A stretch of DNA of 64,000 nt. Origin: Meishania litoralis (GTDB taxonomy: Bacteria; Bacteroidota; Bacteroidia; Flavobacteriales; Flavobacteriaceae). The notes under the pieces are model-generated. The model saw only the letters and a program-made list of their open reading frames with translations, ran no database searches and was not told the DNA's origin. The position numbers and the translations under genes are program-made. The stretch is taken from assembly GCF_042611095.1 (NCBI RefSeq), contig NZ_JBHFPV010000001.1:1240001-1304000 (forward strand), read 5' to 3'. Shown here one piece after another: positions 17,021-25,350 of this stretch. Every line of letters starts with the position of its first letter. Positions within the stretch are counted from its first letter, which is position 1.

Positions 17021-17634
17021 ACAAAGCTTTTTTTTTCGCTCTACTGATATTTGGTTGCACTTCCAAAAAATCTAAAAGCGATATCGATATCACCTTTACG
17101 CCTGACACCCTAAATGTCGGTTATACGTATTGGTGGCCAGAATCAGGGCCTTTTATCGGCGAATGTGGCAACGAACTTTCACTGGTCTTTACCGGGTCGA
17201 TCAAGGCCTTGAAAGAACCCAACGACGACCCGGGGCCATTATATACTTCGCAAGAAGGAATTATCGAAATCGATAGGGTATTCAAGATCAAAGCATTGGG
17301 CGAGAATACATATGCCAATCAAAAATTCATGGTGACCGATTGTTTTCATGGCCTAGGGTTAAATATAGGCGATCAGGTCATTGTCTTTTGTTATGATTAT
17401 GAGGGTGGTTACAGTATTCCTGGAGGAAAATCCATACTAAAAGTTACGTCGCTAGATGACCCCTTGGTCGAATCGATTAAAAAATACATCGATTCAAATC
17501 AAGATCCGAGGGTTTTGCAAGAAGATATTACTTTGTGGACGGACAAAGAGATGGGTTCGGCCGTAGAAAAAATAAGTGCCTGTCATGAAGAAATGAGTTC
17601 TATGAACAATACCCATATTGACATTAATAATTAA
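17011..17634 (+). CDS. Small lipoprotein, possibly NTR/TIMP-like fold
   Basis: 207 residues; the N-terminus MGINKAFFFALLIFGCTSKK is a lipoprotein signal with lipobox IFGC. The ATG lies inside the hemF end, so the gene is part of the heme operon. The mature part has ECGNELSLVFTGSIKALKEP, then a strand pattern (IIEIDRVFKIKAL), MVTDCFHGLGLNIGDQVIVF, which resembles small NTR/TIMP-type OB-fold lipoproteins of Bacteroidota (F-x-G-x-V near the start, Cys before the G-x-x-F/Y-x-V-G block). This fold assignment is inference. No heme-binding motif of the CxxCH type is present. Why it sits between hemF and hemB is unknown. Confidence 0.7.
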   Translation: MGINKAFFFALLIFGCTSKKSKSDIDITFTPDTLNVGYTYWWPESGPFIGECGNELSLVFTGSIKALKEPNDDPGPLYTSQEGIIEIDRVFKIKALGENTYANQKFMVTDCFHGLGLNIGDQVIVFCYDYEGGYSIPGGKSILKVTSLDDPLVESIKKYIDSNQDPRVLQEDITLWTDKEMGSAVEKISACHEEMSSMNNTHIDINN

Positions 17635-17644
17635 CTTTATCCGT

Positions 17645-18634
17645 ATGTATCCACTTATAAGAAATAGAAGGTTAAGAGCGAATGAATCGATCCGTAGCTT
17701 GGTTCGAGAAACCGTTATCACCCCAAACGATTTTTTGGTCCCTCTTTTTGTAGTAGAAGGGAAAAACATCAAGGAAGAAATCGCTTCAATGCCCGATTAC
17801 TATCGTTTGAGCCTCGACAATTTGGAAAAAGAGGTCAAAGAACTTTGGAGTATGGGTCTTCGTGCGGTACTACTTTTCGTCAAAGTGCCCGACAACCTAA
17901 AGGACAACAAAGGTTCGGAAGCCCTGAACCCAAACGGACTCATGCAGTTGGCGATCAAGCATGTTAAAAATGCCTGCCCTGAAATGTTGGTCATGACCGA
18001 TGTCGCCCTGGACCCTTACTCTTCCTTTGGCCATGATGGTATCGTCGAGGACGGACAAATATTGAACGATGAAACCGCAGAGGTCTTGGCCGAGATGAGT
18101 ATTTCACATGCCCTGGCCGGAGCCGACTTTGTAGCCCCAAGTGATATGATGGACGGTCGTATACTGACGATACGCGAAGCTCTTGAAGAAGAAGAACTCT
18201 ACAATACGGGTATTATGGCCTATAGCGCCAAATATGCCAGTGCTTTTTACGGCCCCTTTCGTGATGCGCTCGACTCGGCACCTGTCGATTTAAGGAATGT
18301 ACCCAAAGACAAAAAAACCTATCAAATGGATCCTGCCAATCGCTTCGAGGCTATCAAGGAAACGCAAATGGATATAGAGGAAGGAGCTGATATCATCATG
18401 GTAAAACCTGGATTGTGCTATTTGGATATCGTTCGCGAAATACGCAACGAGGTCGATGTGCCTGTGGCGGTGTATCAAGTGTCGGGCGAATATGCCATGG
18501 TGAAGGCGGCGGCCGAAAAAGGATGGCTCGACCATGACACGGTTATGATGGAACAATTGGTGGCGATAAAAAGAGCCGGGGCAAATATCATTGCAAGCTA
18601 CTTCGCCAAGGATGCGGTTAGGCTAATGGGATAG
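17645..18634 (+). CDS. hemB: Delta-aminolevulinic acid dehydratase (porphobilinogen synthase)
   Basis: Condenses two 5-aminolevulinate molecules to porphobilinogen. The open frame starts at 17618, but the family N-terminus MYPLIRNRRLRANESIRSLV begins at 17645, giving 329 residues. Schiff-base Lys residues are in MAYSAKYASAFYGPFRDA and IMVKPGLCYLDI. The active-site metal segment reads TDVALDPYSSFGHDG, where zinc-dependent enzymes carry cysteines; Ala/Asp replacement means this is the zinc-independent, Mg-responsive class. Last gene of the heme operon. Confidence 0.96.
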   Translation: MYPLIRNRRLRANESIRSLVRETVITPNDFLVPLFVVEGKNIKEEIASMPDYYRLSLDNLEKEVKELWSMGLRAVLLFVKVPDNLKDNKGSEALNPNGLMQLAIKHVKNACPEMLVMTDVALDPYSSFGHDGIVEDGQILNDETAEVLAEMSISHALAGADFVAPSDMMDGRILTIREALEEEELYNTGIMAYSAKYASAFYGPFRDALDSAPVDLRNVPKDKKTYQMDPANRFEAIKETQMDIEEGADIIMVKPGLCYLDIVREIRNEVDVPVAVYQVSGEYAMVKAAAEKGWLDHDTVMMEQLVAIKRAGANIIASYFAKDAVRLMG

Positions 18635-18682
18635 TATCGCCTAGTCATTCCTCCTTCGCCGGTATCACAAAAGCAAGGAAAT

Positions 18683-20011
18683 ATGAAAAAAATAGTTTTT
18701 ATACTTTTCGGTTTATTTTGTATTGCCGCAAGCGGTCAAGAAAGTGCTTCCAAAGTACTTAAAATTGGTATGGGAGACGAACTTGCCCATGCCTCTCCGG
18801 CTGAAGTCGGTCTTGATTCTGCATACATACATACCCAAGTCGATTCCATAATAACGAACGGTATAAAACAGGAGGCCTTTCCGGGAGCACAAATTTTAGT
18901 GGCCAAGGAAGGTAAGATCATATTTCACGAAGCCTATGGGTTTCACACCTATGATAGCATTCAACCCGTCGCGCCCAACGATATTTACGACCTGGCATCG
19001 GTCACAAAAATCATGGGGCCCTTGCCTGCGATCATGAAATTGGTCGATGAGCGTAAACTGGATCTTGACATACCTTTTAGCAACTATTGGAAACGTTGGC
19101 AAGGCCAAAAGGATAAAGAAAACTTGACTTTACGTGAAATCTTGGCGCACCAGGCCGGTTTGACACCCTATATCGTGTTTTTGAACGAAGTCATCAAAAA
19201 GAACGGAAAGGTTAAAAAACGCTTTGTAAAAAAAAGATTAAAACCAAGGTTTGAGAACCAAGCTTATCCCGGGCTTTTTGTCAAAAACCGTTTCAACCGT
19301 AAGATGTACCGCATAATCGACCGGTCAAAAGTATCGGAAAAAAAATACCGCTATTCCGGGCTTACCTTTTTGATATTTCCTGAATTGATCGAGCAATTGA
19401 CGGGCGAGTCCTACGAAGCCTATCTGGAAAAGAATTTTTACCTGCCCATGGGTGCAACAACGATGGGGTTCAAGCCAAGTACAAAAGGTTTTTCGAACAA
19501 TATTGTGCCGACCGAGATCGACACACTTTTTCGGCATACCTTGACCCATGGCTGGGTACACGATGAAAATGCCTCGCTATTGGGCGGGGTATCGGGCAAT
19601 GCCGGACTTTTCGCCACCGCGACCGACCTTGCCAAAATGATGCAAATGTATATGCAGTTCGGTACTTATGCCGGAAACCGCTATATCTCGGAAGAAACGC
19701 TTAGGGAATTCATTCGAGTGCAGTATCCCGAAAACGAAAACCGCAGAGGATTGGGCTTTGACAAGCCCTTATTGGGCAATGACACGCTCTATTTAAAAGA
19801 TTCTTACCCTGCCCCCGAGGTAAGCCCAAAAAGCTTCGGACATAGTGGCTTTACGGGCACCTTTGTTTGGGCAGACCCTAATAACCAACTTGTTTATATC
19901 TTTCTTTCGAACAGGGTATACCCTTCAAGGGAACATTCCAACATCTATAAATTGAACATTAGGTCGGCAGTACTACAAGTCTTCTATCAAGCAAATCTTG
20001 CTTCAGACTGA
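18683..20011 (+). CDS. Exported serine hydrolase, beta-lactamase/class C-like
   Basis: 442 residues with signal peptide (MKKIVFILFGLFCIAASGQ). Belongs to the beta-lactamase-related serine hydrolases (PF00144): nucleophile SxxK in LASVTKIMGPLPAIMKL, second motif Y-S-G in YRYSGLTFLIFPELI, and H-S-G in FGHSGFTGTFVWADP. The family includes penicillin-binding-protein-like peptidases and esterases as well as beta-lactamases; the long insertion after LAHQAGLTPYIVFLNE, rich in Lys/Arg, argues against a resistance enzyme. Periplasmic role in wall or ester metabolism is likely. Starts 48 bp after hemB; an AAGGAAAT sequence precedes the ATG. Confidence 0.85.
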   Translation: MKKIVFILFGLFCIAASGQESASKVLKIGMGDELAHASPAEVGLDSAYIHTQVDSIITNGIKQEAFPGAQILVAKEGKIIFHEAYGFHTYDSIQPVAPNDIYDLASVTKIMGPLPAIMKLVDERKLDLDIPFSNYWKRWQGQKDKENLTLREILAHQAGLTPYIVFLNEVIKKNGKVKKRFVKKRLKPRFENQAYPGLFVKNRFNRKMYRIIDRSKVSEKKYRYSGLTFLIFPELIEQLTGESYEAYLEKNFYLPMGATTMGFKPSTKGFSNNIVPTEIDTLFRHTLTHGWVHDENASLLGGVSGNAGLFATATDLAKMMQMYMQFGTYAGNRYISEETLREFIRVQYPENENRRGLGFDKPLLGNDTLYLKDSYPAPEVSPKSFGHSGFTGTFVWADPNNQLVYIFLSNRVYPSREHSNIYKLNIRSAVLQVFYQANLASD

Positions 20012-20060
20012 ATACGCCGTTCCCGTCGAATTTGTATCTTAGTGTCGTAAAAACCGATAC

Positions 20061-21182
20061 ATGGGGCTGCTCATATTCTACGCAATTATTTCAATCTTTT
20101 TTTCCTTTCTATGCTCCATTTTAGAAGCCGTGCTTTTAAGTGTAAATCCCACTTTCATCAATATCAAGAAAAAAGAGGGCAAGGGTTACGCCGAAACCTT
20201 GGAAGAACTTAAAAAAGATGTCGATAAACCTTTGATAGCCATTTTGACCTTGAACACCATAGCCCATACCGTTGGTGCAATTTTGGTCGGGGTACAGGCA
20301 AAAATTGCGTACGCGGATCTTTACGGAAGTAGCACAAGGTCTTTTTTTGGTATTGAATTCACCGAAGATCTAATGGTAGGTGTGGTATCTACGTTCATGA
20401 CCATCTTGATTCTGGTCGCCTCGGAGATCATACCGAAGACCATAGGGGCCACCTATTGGCGCCAACTTGCCAACTTCTCGGCAAAGACCTTAAAGTTCAT
20501 GGTCTTGGCACTCAAGTGGACCGGACTCCTTTGGCTCTTGCAGCTTTTTACCAAACTGGTAGGCGGCAAAGGTCATCATGGCAGTGTTTTGAGTCGGGAA
20601 GATTTCACCGCTATGACCGATATCGCCCATGAGGAAGGGGTTTTTGAGAAATCGGAATCCATCATCATCAAAAATCTGCTTCGATTCGACGAGGTACTTG
20701 TCAAGGACGTAATGACCCCGAGGGCGGTCATGAAAATCGCATCGGAAAAGAAAACCATTGGCGAGTATTTTGAAGATAATCCAAAGATGCGTTTTTCAAG
20801 GATTCCCGTGTTCAGCGATAAAATGGACCATATCGATGGTTTTGTGCTTAAAGACAATATTTTGGAAGAAATGGTCAATGACAATGGCGATACTCCATTA
20901 TCCGAGATCAAACGGCCCATTTTGGTCACAGAACGGGATACCCCAATACCCAAACTTTTTGATATTTTCATAGGTAAGCGCGAACACATCGCACTGGTAA
21001 TCGATGAATATGGTTCTGTGAGCGGACTTGTGACCATGGAAGACATTATCGAAACGCTCTTAGGTCTTGAAATAATGGACGAGAGTGATAATGTGGCCGA
21101 TTTGCAGGAATTGGCAAGAAAAAATTGGGAAAGTCGGGCCCAACGCACTGGCGTAATCGAAAAACTTGCAAAACCCGAATGA
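20061..21182 (+). CDS. CNNM-domain / CBS-domain membrane protein (HlyC/CorC family)
   Basis: 373 residues. N-terminal CNNM/DUF21 domain with three to four membrane segments (MGLLIFYAIISIFFSFLCSI; LTLNTIAHTVGAILVGVQAK; FMTILILVASEIIPKTIGAT). The conserved E-I-I-P-K-T motif is visible. Two CBS domains follow (VKDVMTPRAVMKIASEKK and IALVIDEYGSVSGLVTMEDI). The usual C-terminal CorC_HlyC transporter-associated domain is missing, so the protein ends soon after the second CBS. Relatives export or regulate Mg2+/Co2+. Its stop overlaps the next start in ATGA. Confidence 0.88.
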   Translation: MGLLIFYAIISIFFSFLCSILEAVLLSVNPTFINIKKKEGKGYAETLEELKKDVDKPLIAILTLNTIAHTVGAILVGVQAKIAYADLYGSSTRSFFGIEFTEDLMVGVVSTFMTILILVASEIIPKTIGATYWRQLANFSAKTLKFMVLALKWTGLLWLLQLFTKLVGGKGHHGSVLSREDFTAMTDIAHEEGVFEKSESIIIKNLLRFDEVLVKDVMTPRAVMKIASEKKTIGEYFEDNPKMRFSRIPVFSDKMDHIDGFVLKDNILEEMVNDNGDTPLSEIKRPILVTERDTPIPKLFDIFIGKREHIALVIDEYGSVSGLVTMEDIIETLLGLEIMDESDNVADLQELARKNWESRAQRTGVIEKLAKPE

Positions 21183-21655
21183 TTGAAACGGCATTTATAG
21201 AAACCCCCTTGGGCATTGCCAAAATCGAGGGCGATACCGACGGATTGAAGGCCATTACAGTTCTTGATACATCGGAGGAAATCACCAAAATTATTCCTGA
21301 AGTGCTTGAAGACGCTGTTTATCAACTGCAGGAATATTTCAGGGGAGAACGAAAAGCCTTTGACCTTATACTGAACCCTGACGGCACCGATTTTCAAATA
21401 AAAGTATGGGAAGAACTTTTGAATATTCCCTTTGGCAACACCATGTCTTATTTGGATCTGTCGAAAAAATTGGGCGATGTGAAAGCGATCCGTGCGGTTG
21501 CGGCAGCAAATGGCAAGAATCCGATATGGATCATAATTCCCTGCCATCGCGTCATAGGAAGTGATGGTTCCTTAACGGGCTACGCTGGTGGATTGCACCG
21601 CAAAAAATGGCTTTTAGAGCACGAAAGCCCCGTAAAACAGCAATCCCTTTTCTAA
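21179..21655 (+). CDS. ogt: Methylated-DNA--protein-cysteine S-methyltransferase
   Basis: Repairs O6-alkylguanine by transferring the alkyl group to its own Cys. The open frame begins at 21125 within the upstream gene, but the ATG at 21179 (overlapping the upstream TGA) starts the family sequence MIETAFIETPLGIAKIEGD, giving 158 residues. Active site IPCHRVIGSDGSLTGYAGGL with PCHR; helix-turn-helix segment IPFGNTMSYLDLSKKLG and the arginine-finger region VKAIRAVAAANGKNP. Lacks the Ada DNA-binding N-terminal domain, hence an Ogt-type protein. Translationally coupled to the CNNM gene. Confidence 0.93.
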   Translation: MIETAFIETPLGIAKIEGDTDGLKAITVLDTSEEITKIIPEVLEDAVYQLQEYFRGERKAFDLILNPDGTDFQIKVWEELLNIPFGNTMSYLDLSKKLGDVKAIRAVAAANGKNPIWIIIPCHRVIGSDGSLTGYAGGLHRKKWLLEHESPVKQQSLF

Positions 21656-21658
21656 TTT

Positions 21659-21883
21659 TTACCGACCCTCCGGTCTGTTTCTTCCAATATCTCGGAAACG
21701 AAGGAACGATTTGTGCATTTCATCGATAAAGGCCTGTTCTTTATGGGCATATTGACCTATTTATTCGCATTCATTCCGTCGAACGACCGACTTGATGGTC
21801 GGTAAGCCCTTTTTACGGTGTTTTGAAATAGTCTGTCCATAATTCCGCGAATCCTCCATATTACTGAATAAAAAATATCCCAT
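21659..21883 (-). pseudogene. Interrupted small open frame of unknown identity
   Basis: On the minus strand a frame opens with ATG at 21883 and reads MGYFLFSNMEDSRNYGQTIS through 40 residues to TAA at 21761-21763, then continues in the same frame for 33 residues (GQYAHKEQAFIDEMHKSFLR, ending RNRPEGR) to a second TAA. The amino-acid make-up looks protein-like in both halves, which suggests a small gene broken by one nonsense change, or a remnant. No family is recognised. The 285-bp gap between ogt and the next gene otherwise holds only a hairpin (ACCGAC-6 nt-GTCGGT at 21786-21803) that lies inside this frame. Confidence 0.3.
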
Positions 21884-21940
21884 TTGTTCGTATATTGGAT
21901 TCTCCCATTTTCTTGAACCTGGTATTTAAAACACTATTGA

Positions 21941-22654
21941 ATGTTGCAAAAAATCAATTTGGAAGATATTCTGTTTCTCGATATTGAGACCATTCCCGAA
22001 TATGCAGATTTTAATGCCCTTGATGATGAGAAAAAGGAGTTGTGGGAACACAAATCGCAATACCAAAGAAAGGATGAAATTTCTGCGGAGGAATTTTATC
22101 AACGTGCGGGTATTTGGGCCGAATTCGGAAAGATCATTTGTATTTCAGTAGGCTACTTCAATCTAAAGGGTGACAAACGGGAGTTCAGGGTAACAACCTA
22201 TCATGGCGAGGAAAAGAACCTGCTCGAAGATTTCAAAAACCTGCTGGATTTACATTTTGGACATCCTAAAAAACTACTCTGCGGACATAATGCAAAGGAA
22301 TTCGATTTTCCGTATATCGCGCGACGCATGCTAATCCATGGCATTCCCCTTCCCCACAAACTAAATCTCTTTGGCAAGAAGCCCTGGGAAATTCCGCATT
22401 TGGATACCATGGAGCTTTGGAAGTTTGGCGATTATAAGCATTTTACATCCTTAAAACTGATGGCCAACGTGTTGGGCATTCCCTCGCCCAAACAAGACAT
22501 CGACGGCAGTATGGTACGTGATGTGTTCTACAACGAAAACGACATTGAGCGCATCATAACCTATTGCGAACTCGATGTTGTGACGACCGCCCAAGTTTTC
22601 CTAAGATTGCGAAATGACGATCTACTAAGGGAAAAAGAAATCAAAAAAGTATAG
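21941..22654 (+). CDS. PolB-like 3'-5' exonuclease
   Basis: 237 residues, DnaQ/RNase H-like fold of the predicted PolB-like exonuclease group (PF10108). Motif ExoI in ILFLDIETIPEYADF (Asp-x-Glu), ExoII in LCGHNAKEFDFPYIARRML (Asp), ExoIII in YCELDVVTTAQVFLRL (Asp). All metal-binding acids are present, so it should be active on single-stranded DNA ends. Stand-alone, without polymerase domain. It ends 2 bp from the convergent nuclease-fold gene. Role in DNA repair is inferred from the family. Confidence 0.88.
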   Translation: MLQKINLEDILFLDIETIPEYADFNALDDEKKELWEHKSQYQRKDEISAEEFYQRAGIWAEFGKIICISVGYFNLKGDKREFRVTTYHGEEKNLLEDFKNLLDLHFGHPKKLLCGHNAKEFDFPYIARRMLIHGIPLPHKLNLFGKKPWEIPHLDTMELWKFGDYKHFTSLKLMANVLGIPSPKQDIDGSMVRDVFYNENDIERIITYCELDVVTTAQVFLRLRNDDLLREKEIKKV

Positions 22655-22656
22655 CC

Positions 22657-23634
22657 CTACTCATTATACTTTAATTGAATATACACTGGAAAATGATCAC
22701 TGTACCCGCCAAGATATTTTTTGCCCGCAAAGGTCCTGAAGGGATTTCCCTTATATTTCCCCGAATATTCCTTTAAAAATCGATCATCAAAAATATTGGC
22801 ATGGGCGAAGCTATGCGTTCTTTTCTTGTAATTGAAATAATTGTGCGAAACTATTATCTGATCGAAAAGGCTCCAACTACGCTTATATGAGGTGCTTCCC
22901 CTCTCGAAGGGTGAATGTAGTTTTTCCATCGGGTTGTACAAGGCAGCCGACTTCATCAAGGTTTGAATGCTTGTCGATTCAGGGTTGTCGTTAAAATCGC
23001 CCATGATGATGTAATTCGGATCCTCATGGGCTGCTTCAATTTTCAACATGAAATTGCAGATGGTTTCAGCAGCCAATATTCGTTTATATTGGGTTTCATC
23101 TGCCCCATCTCTTCTAGAAGGCCAGTGATTTACAAACACATGAACCTCTTCTCCATTCATTTTCCCGTGCACGTAGAGAATATCACGGGTCATATCTCTT
23201 TCACCGTTCTGATCGGCCACGTACAAGGTTATGGGTTCGGAAGCCAGCACCTCAAAAAAACTCCTATGATATAAAAGGGCGGTATCGATGCCCCGCTCAT
23301 CAGGTGAGTCATAGTGTACATACCCATAATCGATCTTGCGCAATGGTTCCGAATTTATCAGATCACGAACCACCATCTCGTTCTCGACCTCTGCCACCCC
23401 GACCAACACCGGTGGTTTCTGCGTAGACTCGAACCCTATTTCGGAAATGGTGCGTGCCAATTTGAAAAGTTTTCGCTTGTAGCGTTTGGCAGTCCATTTT
23501 CGACTGCCGTTTGGGGTAAAATCATCGTCCAAGGTATCGGGGTCGTCTACGGTATCGAAGAGGTTTTCCAGATTATAGAAGGCAATCGTATATAAAGAAT
23601 TCCTTCTTTTCTTCTTTAAAAACGGAAAAATCAT
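22657..23634 (-). CDS. Endonuclease/exonuclease/phosphatase family protein
   Basis: 325 residues with the EEP fold: YTIAFYNLENLFDTVDDPDT at the N-terminus (Asn/Glu metal site), VGVAEVENEMVVRDLI, HVFVNHWPSRRDG, IIMGDFNDNPES (catalytic Asp-x-Asn), and the terminal GGYSDHFPVYIQL with Ser-Asp-His. No signal peptide is obvious; a Lys/Arg-rich FLKKKRRNSLY stretch opens the protein. The group includes nucleases and phosphodiesterases, substrate unknown. Divergent from hflX (77 bp between the starts). Confidence 0.85.
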   Translation of the reverse strand: MIFPFLKKKRRNSLYTIAFYNLENLFDTVDDPDTLDDDFTPNGSRKWTAKRYKRKLFKLARTISEIGFESTQKPPVLVGVAEVENEMVVRDLINSEPLRKIDYGYVHYDSPDERGIDTALLYHRSFFEVLASEPITLYVADQNGERDMTRDILYVHGKMNGEEVHVFVNHWPSRRDGADETQYKRILAAETICNFMLKIEAAHEDPNYIIMGDFNDNPESTSIQTLMKSAALYNPMEKLHSPFERGSTSYKRSWSLFDQIIVSHNYFNYKKRTHSFAHANIFDDRFLKEYSGKYKGNPFRTFAGKKYLGGYSDHFPVYIQLKYNE

Positions 23635-23687
23635 GATATAGTTGAATGGGGCACTAAATTTACAAAATATGCTAGTGAAGTAATGTT

Positions 23688-23695
23688 TAAATTTG
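23688..23695 (+). promoter_or_regulatory. Candidate -7 element for hflX
   Basis: TAAATTTG matches TAnnTTTG and ends 16 bp before the hflX ATG. No TTG at the expected -33 position is seen. Confidence 0.4.
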
Positions 23696-23711
23696 CATTT
23701 TGATATAGGAA

Positions 23712-24923
23712 ATGCTAGAAAGGACGAGTACAGATTACGAAAGGGCCATACTGATCGGTGTAATAAATCGTGAACAAAACGAGGAAAAGGTTACTGAATA
23801 TTTAGACGAACTCGAATTCTTGACCTATACAGCGGGTGGCGAAGTTGTCAAAAGGTTCGTACAACGTATGGACGTTCCCAACCCAAAAACCCTGATCGGA
23901 AGTGGCAAGATAAAAGAAGTTCAAGAATATGTCTTGGACAATGATATCGGTTCGGTAATATTCGATGACGAGCTGACCCCGGCACAACAGAACAATATCG
24001 AGAAGACCTTAAAATGTAAAATCATTGATCGTACCAGCCTGATACTTGACATCTTCGCCCAAAGGGCCCAGACCAGTTATGCCCGCACCCAGGTGGAACT
24101 TGCCCAATATGAATATTTGCTGCCGCGTCTGACCGGTTTGTGGACACACCTTGAAAGACAACGTGGCGGAATTGGAATGAGGGGACCTGGTGAGACAGAA
24201 ATTGAAACCGATAGACGAATAGTCAGAGACCGGATCTCGCTTCTCAAGAAAAAGCTGTTGAAAATAGATCGCCAAATGGAAACACAGCGCGGTAATCGCG
24301 GTGCGTTGGTGCGTGTGGCCCTGGTGGGCTATACCAATGTAGGCAAATCGACCTTGATGAACGTAATCAGCAAAAGTGAGGTCTTTGCTGAGAACAAGCT
24401 ATTCGCTACACTCGACACAACGGTTCGAAAAGTAGTCATAGGAAACCTTCCTTTTCTTCTAAGCGATACGGTCGGTTTTATTCGCAAACTACCGACGCAA
24501 TTGGTTGAGAGTTTTAAAAGCACCTTGGACGAGGTGCGAGAAGCCGATTTGCTCTTACATATTGTCGATATCTCTCATGCTCAATTCGAGGAGCAGATCG
24601 ATTCGGTAAATAATATTTTGGGCGAAATCGACTGTGCCGATAAAAAAACGATCATGGTCTTTAACAAGATCGACCGCTATGAACATGAAACGATCGACGA
24701 CGATGACTTGACGACGGAAAAAACCAAAAAGCATTTCACGATCGAGGAGTGGAAAAATACCTGGATGCAAAGGGTTGGCAAAGATGCCATCTTCATCTCG
24801 GCCTTGAACAAAGAAAACCTTGATGAGTTTCGCAAACGCGTCTACAATGAAGTTCGCGAGATCCACGTTACGCGATTTCCATATAACAACTTTCTTTACC
24901 CTGAGCATTTAGACCAATATTGA
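23712..24923 (+). CDS. hflX: GTPase HflX
   Basis: 403 residues. Ribosome-associated GTPase that splits or rescues stalled 70S ribosomes under stress. N-terminal HflX domain (LEFLTYTAGGEVVKRFVQRM, IDRTSLILDIFAQRAQTSYA), the glycine-rich linker GGIGMRGPGETEIETDRR, a coiled-coil stretch, then the G domain: G1 GYTNVGKSTLMN, G3 DTVGFIRKLP, G4 FNKIDRY, G5 FISALNKENL. Length and motifs are complete. Followed by the 610-bp gap with the two putative RNA units. Confidence 0.96.
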   Translation: MLERTSTDYERAILIGVINREQNEEKVTEYLDELEFLTYTAGGEVVKRFVQRMDVPNPKTLIGSGKIKEVQEYVLDNDIGSVIFDDELTPAQQNNIEKTLKCKIIDRTSLILDIFAQRAQTSYARTQVELAQYEYLLPRLTGLWTHLERQRGGIGMRGPGETEIETDRRIVRDRISLLKKKLLKIDRQMETQRGNRGALVRVALVGYTNVGKSTLMNVISKSEVFAENKLFATLDTTVRKVVIGNLPFLLSDTVGFIRKLPTQLVESFKSTLDEVREADLLLHIVDISHAQFEEQIDSVNNILGEIDCADKKTIMVFNKIDRYEHETIDDDDLTTEKTKKHFTIEEWKNTWMQRVGKDAIFISALNKENLDEFRKRVYNEVREIHVTRFPYNNFLYPEHLDQY

Positions 24924-24967
24924 ACTTGATCTCGGGTCGTTCATCGTATATTTTGACCGTTCATATT

Positions 24968-24999
24968 TTTCACAACATTTTGGGCTTAGTTCACAACAA
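24968..24999 (+). promoter_or_regulatory. Paired direct repeat TTCACAACA, upstream of RNA unit A
   Basis: TTCACAACA occurs at 24969-24977 and 24990-24998, exactly 21 bp (two helical turns) apart. The same pair with the same 21-bp spacing recurs before unit B (25274-25282, 25295-25303). The second copy ends about 34 bp upstream of the -7-like element, the place where a class I/II activator would bind. No good TTG at -33 is present, which fits activator dependence. Confidence 0.5.
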
Positions 25000-25046
25000 T
25001 AATTTACTGGAATCAATTATCCGCCATACATTTACATTGTAATTAA

Positions 25047-25214
25047 GTTATAGTATTGACCCCGAATCGAACTATGTGCTTGACCTTGACAAAGTGAAGT
25101 TTCCCCAAGACAGATCTTTGAACCTATAAAAGCTAACCCGATGATTATCGGGACCAAATTTTACGAAATACCTACTTATCTAAAAAAATTGCCCCGTTCT
25201 TGCGGGGCTTTTTT
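25047..25214 (+). ncRNA. Putative small RNA A (first of two tandem paralogous units)
   Basis: No open frame fits here. A weak -7-like element (TACATTGT, 25033-25040) predicts a start near 25047; the unit ends in a strong intrinsic terminator, so the transcript would be about 168 nt. It contains several TTGACC/TTGAAC words, a hairpin CCCGAT-GATT-ATCGGG at 25137-25152, and a 3' block GACCAAATTTTACGAAATAC followed by CTACTTAT. The 3' block, terminator position and upstream repeats all recur in unit B about 303 bp downstream. Both units lie between hflX and the convergent DUF3078 gene. Family not identified; a read-through 3' UTR of hflX is the main alternative. Confidence 0.5.
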
Positions 25215-25215
25215 A
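25182..25215 (+). terminator. Intrinsic terminator of unit A
   Basis: A-tract, then GCCCCG-TTCTTG-CGGGGC (25191-25208) followed by a run of six T. The A-tract on the left makes it potentially bidirectional. Confidence 0.85.
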
Positions 25216-25272
25216 TTGATTATGGCTCTTCTTTGACCGTAGTTCATCGATCATACAACACATTTTGATGTA

Positions 25273-25304
25273 TTTCACAACATGTTTTGAAAGGTTCACA
25301 ACAA
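25273..25304 (+). promoter_or_regulatory. Paired direct repeat TTCACAACA, upstream of RNA unit B
   Basis: TTCACAACA at 25274-25282 and 25295-25303, 21 bp apart, as before unit A. The flanks are shared too: TTTCACAACAT for the first copy and GTTCACAACAA, then AATTTA, for the second. The second copy ends 33 bp before TCGCTTTG (25337-25344), a one-mismatch -7 element. Confidence 0.5.
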
Positions 25305-25350
25305 AAATTTAAGAAAGCGAAAGGGTAAAATTACATTCGCTTTGTATTTA

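Noticed and set aside
20576..21547. 323-residue open frame on the minus strand across the CNNM and ogt genes
   Set aside because: It lies wholly opposite two well-supported genes, spans their junction, and its translation is Ser/Ile-rich without any domain pattern.
24924..25046. Reading the hflX downstream region simply as its 3' UTR
   Set aside because: The first good terminator is 260 bp past the stop, and the complete promoter-like and terminator set is duplicated, which a plain UTR does not explain; kept only as an alternative.
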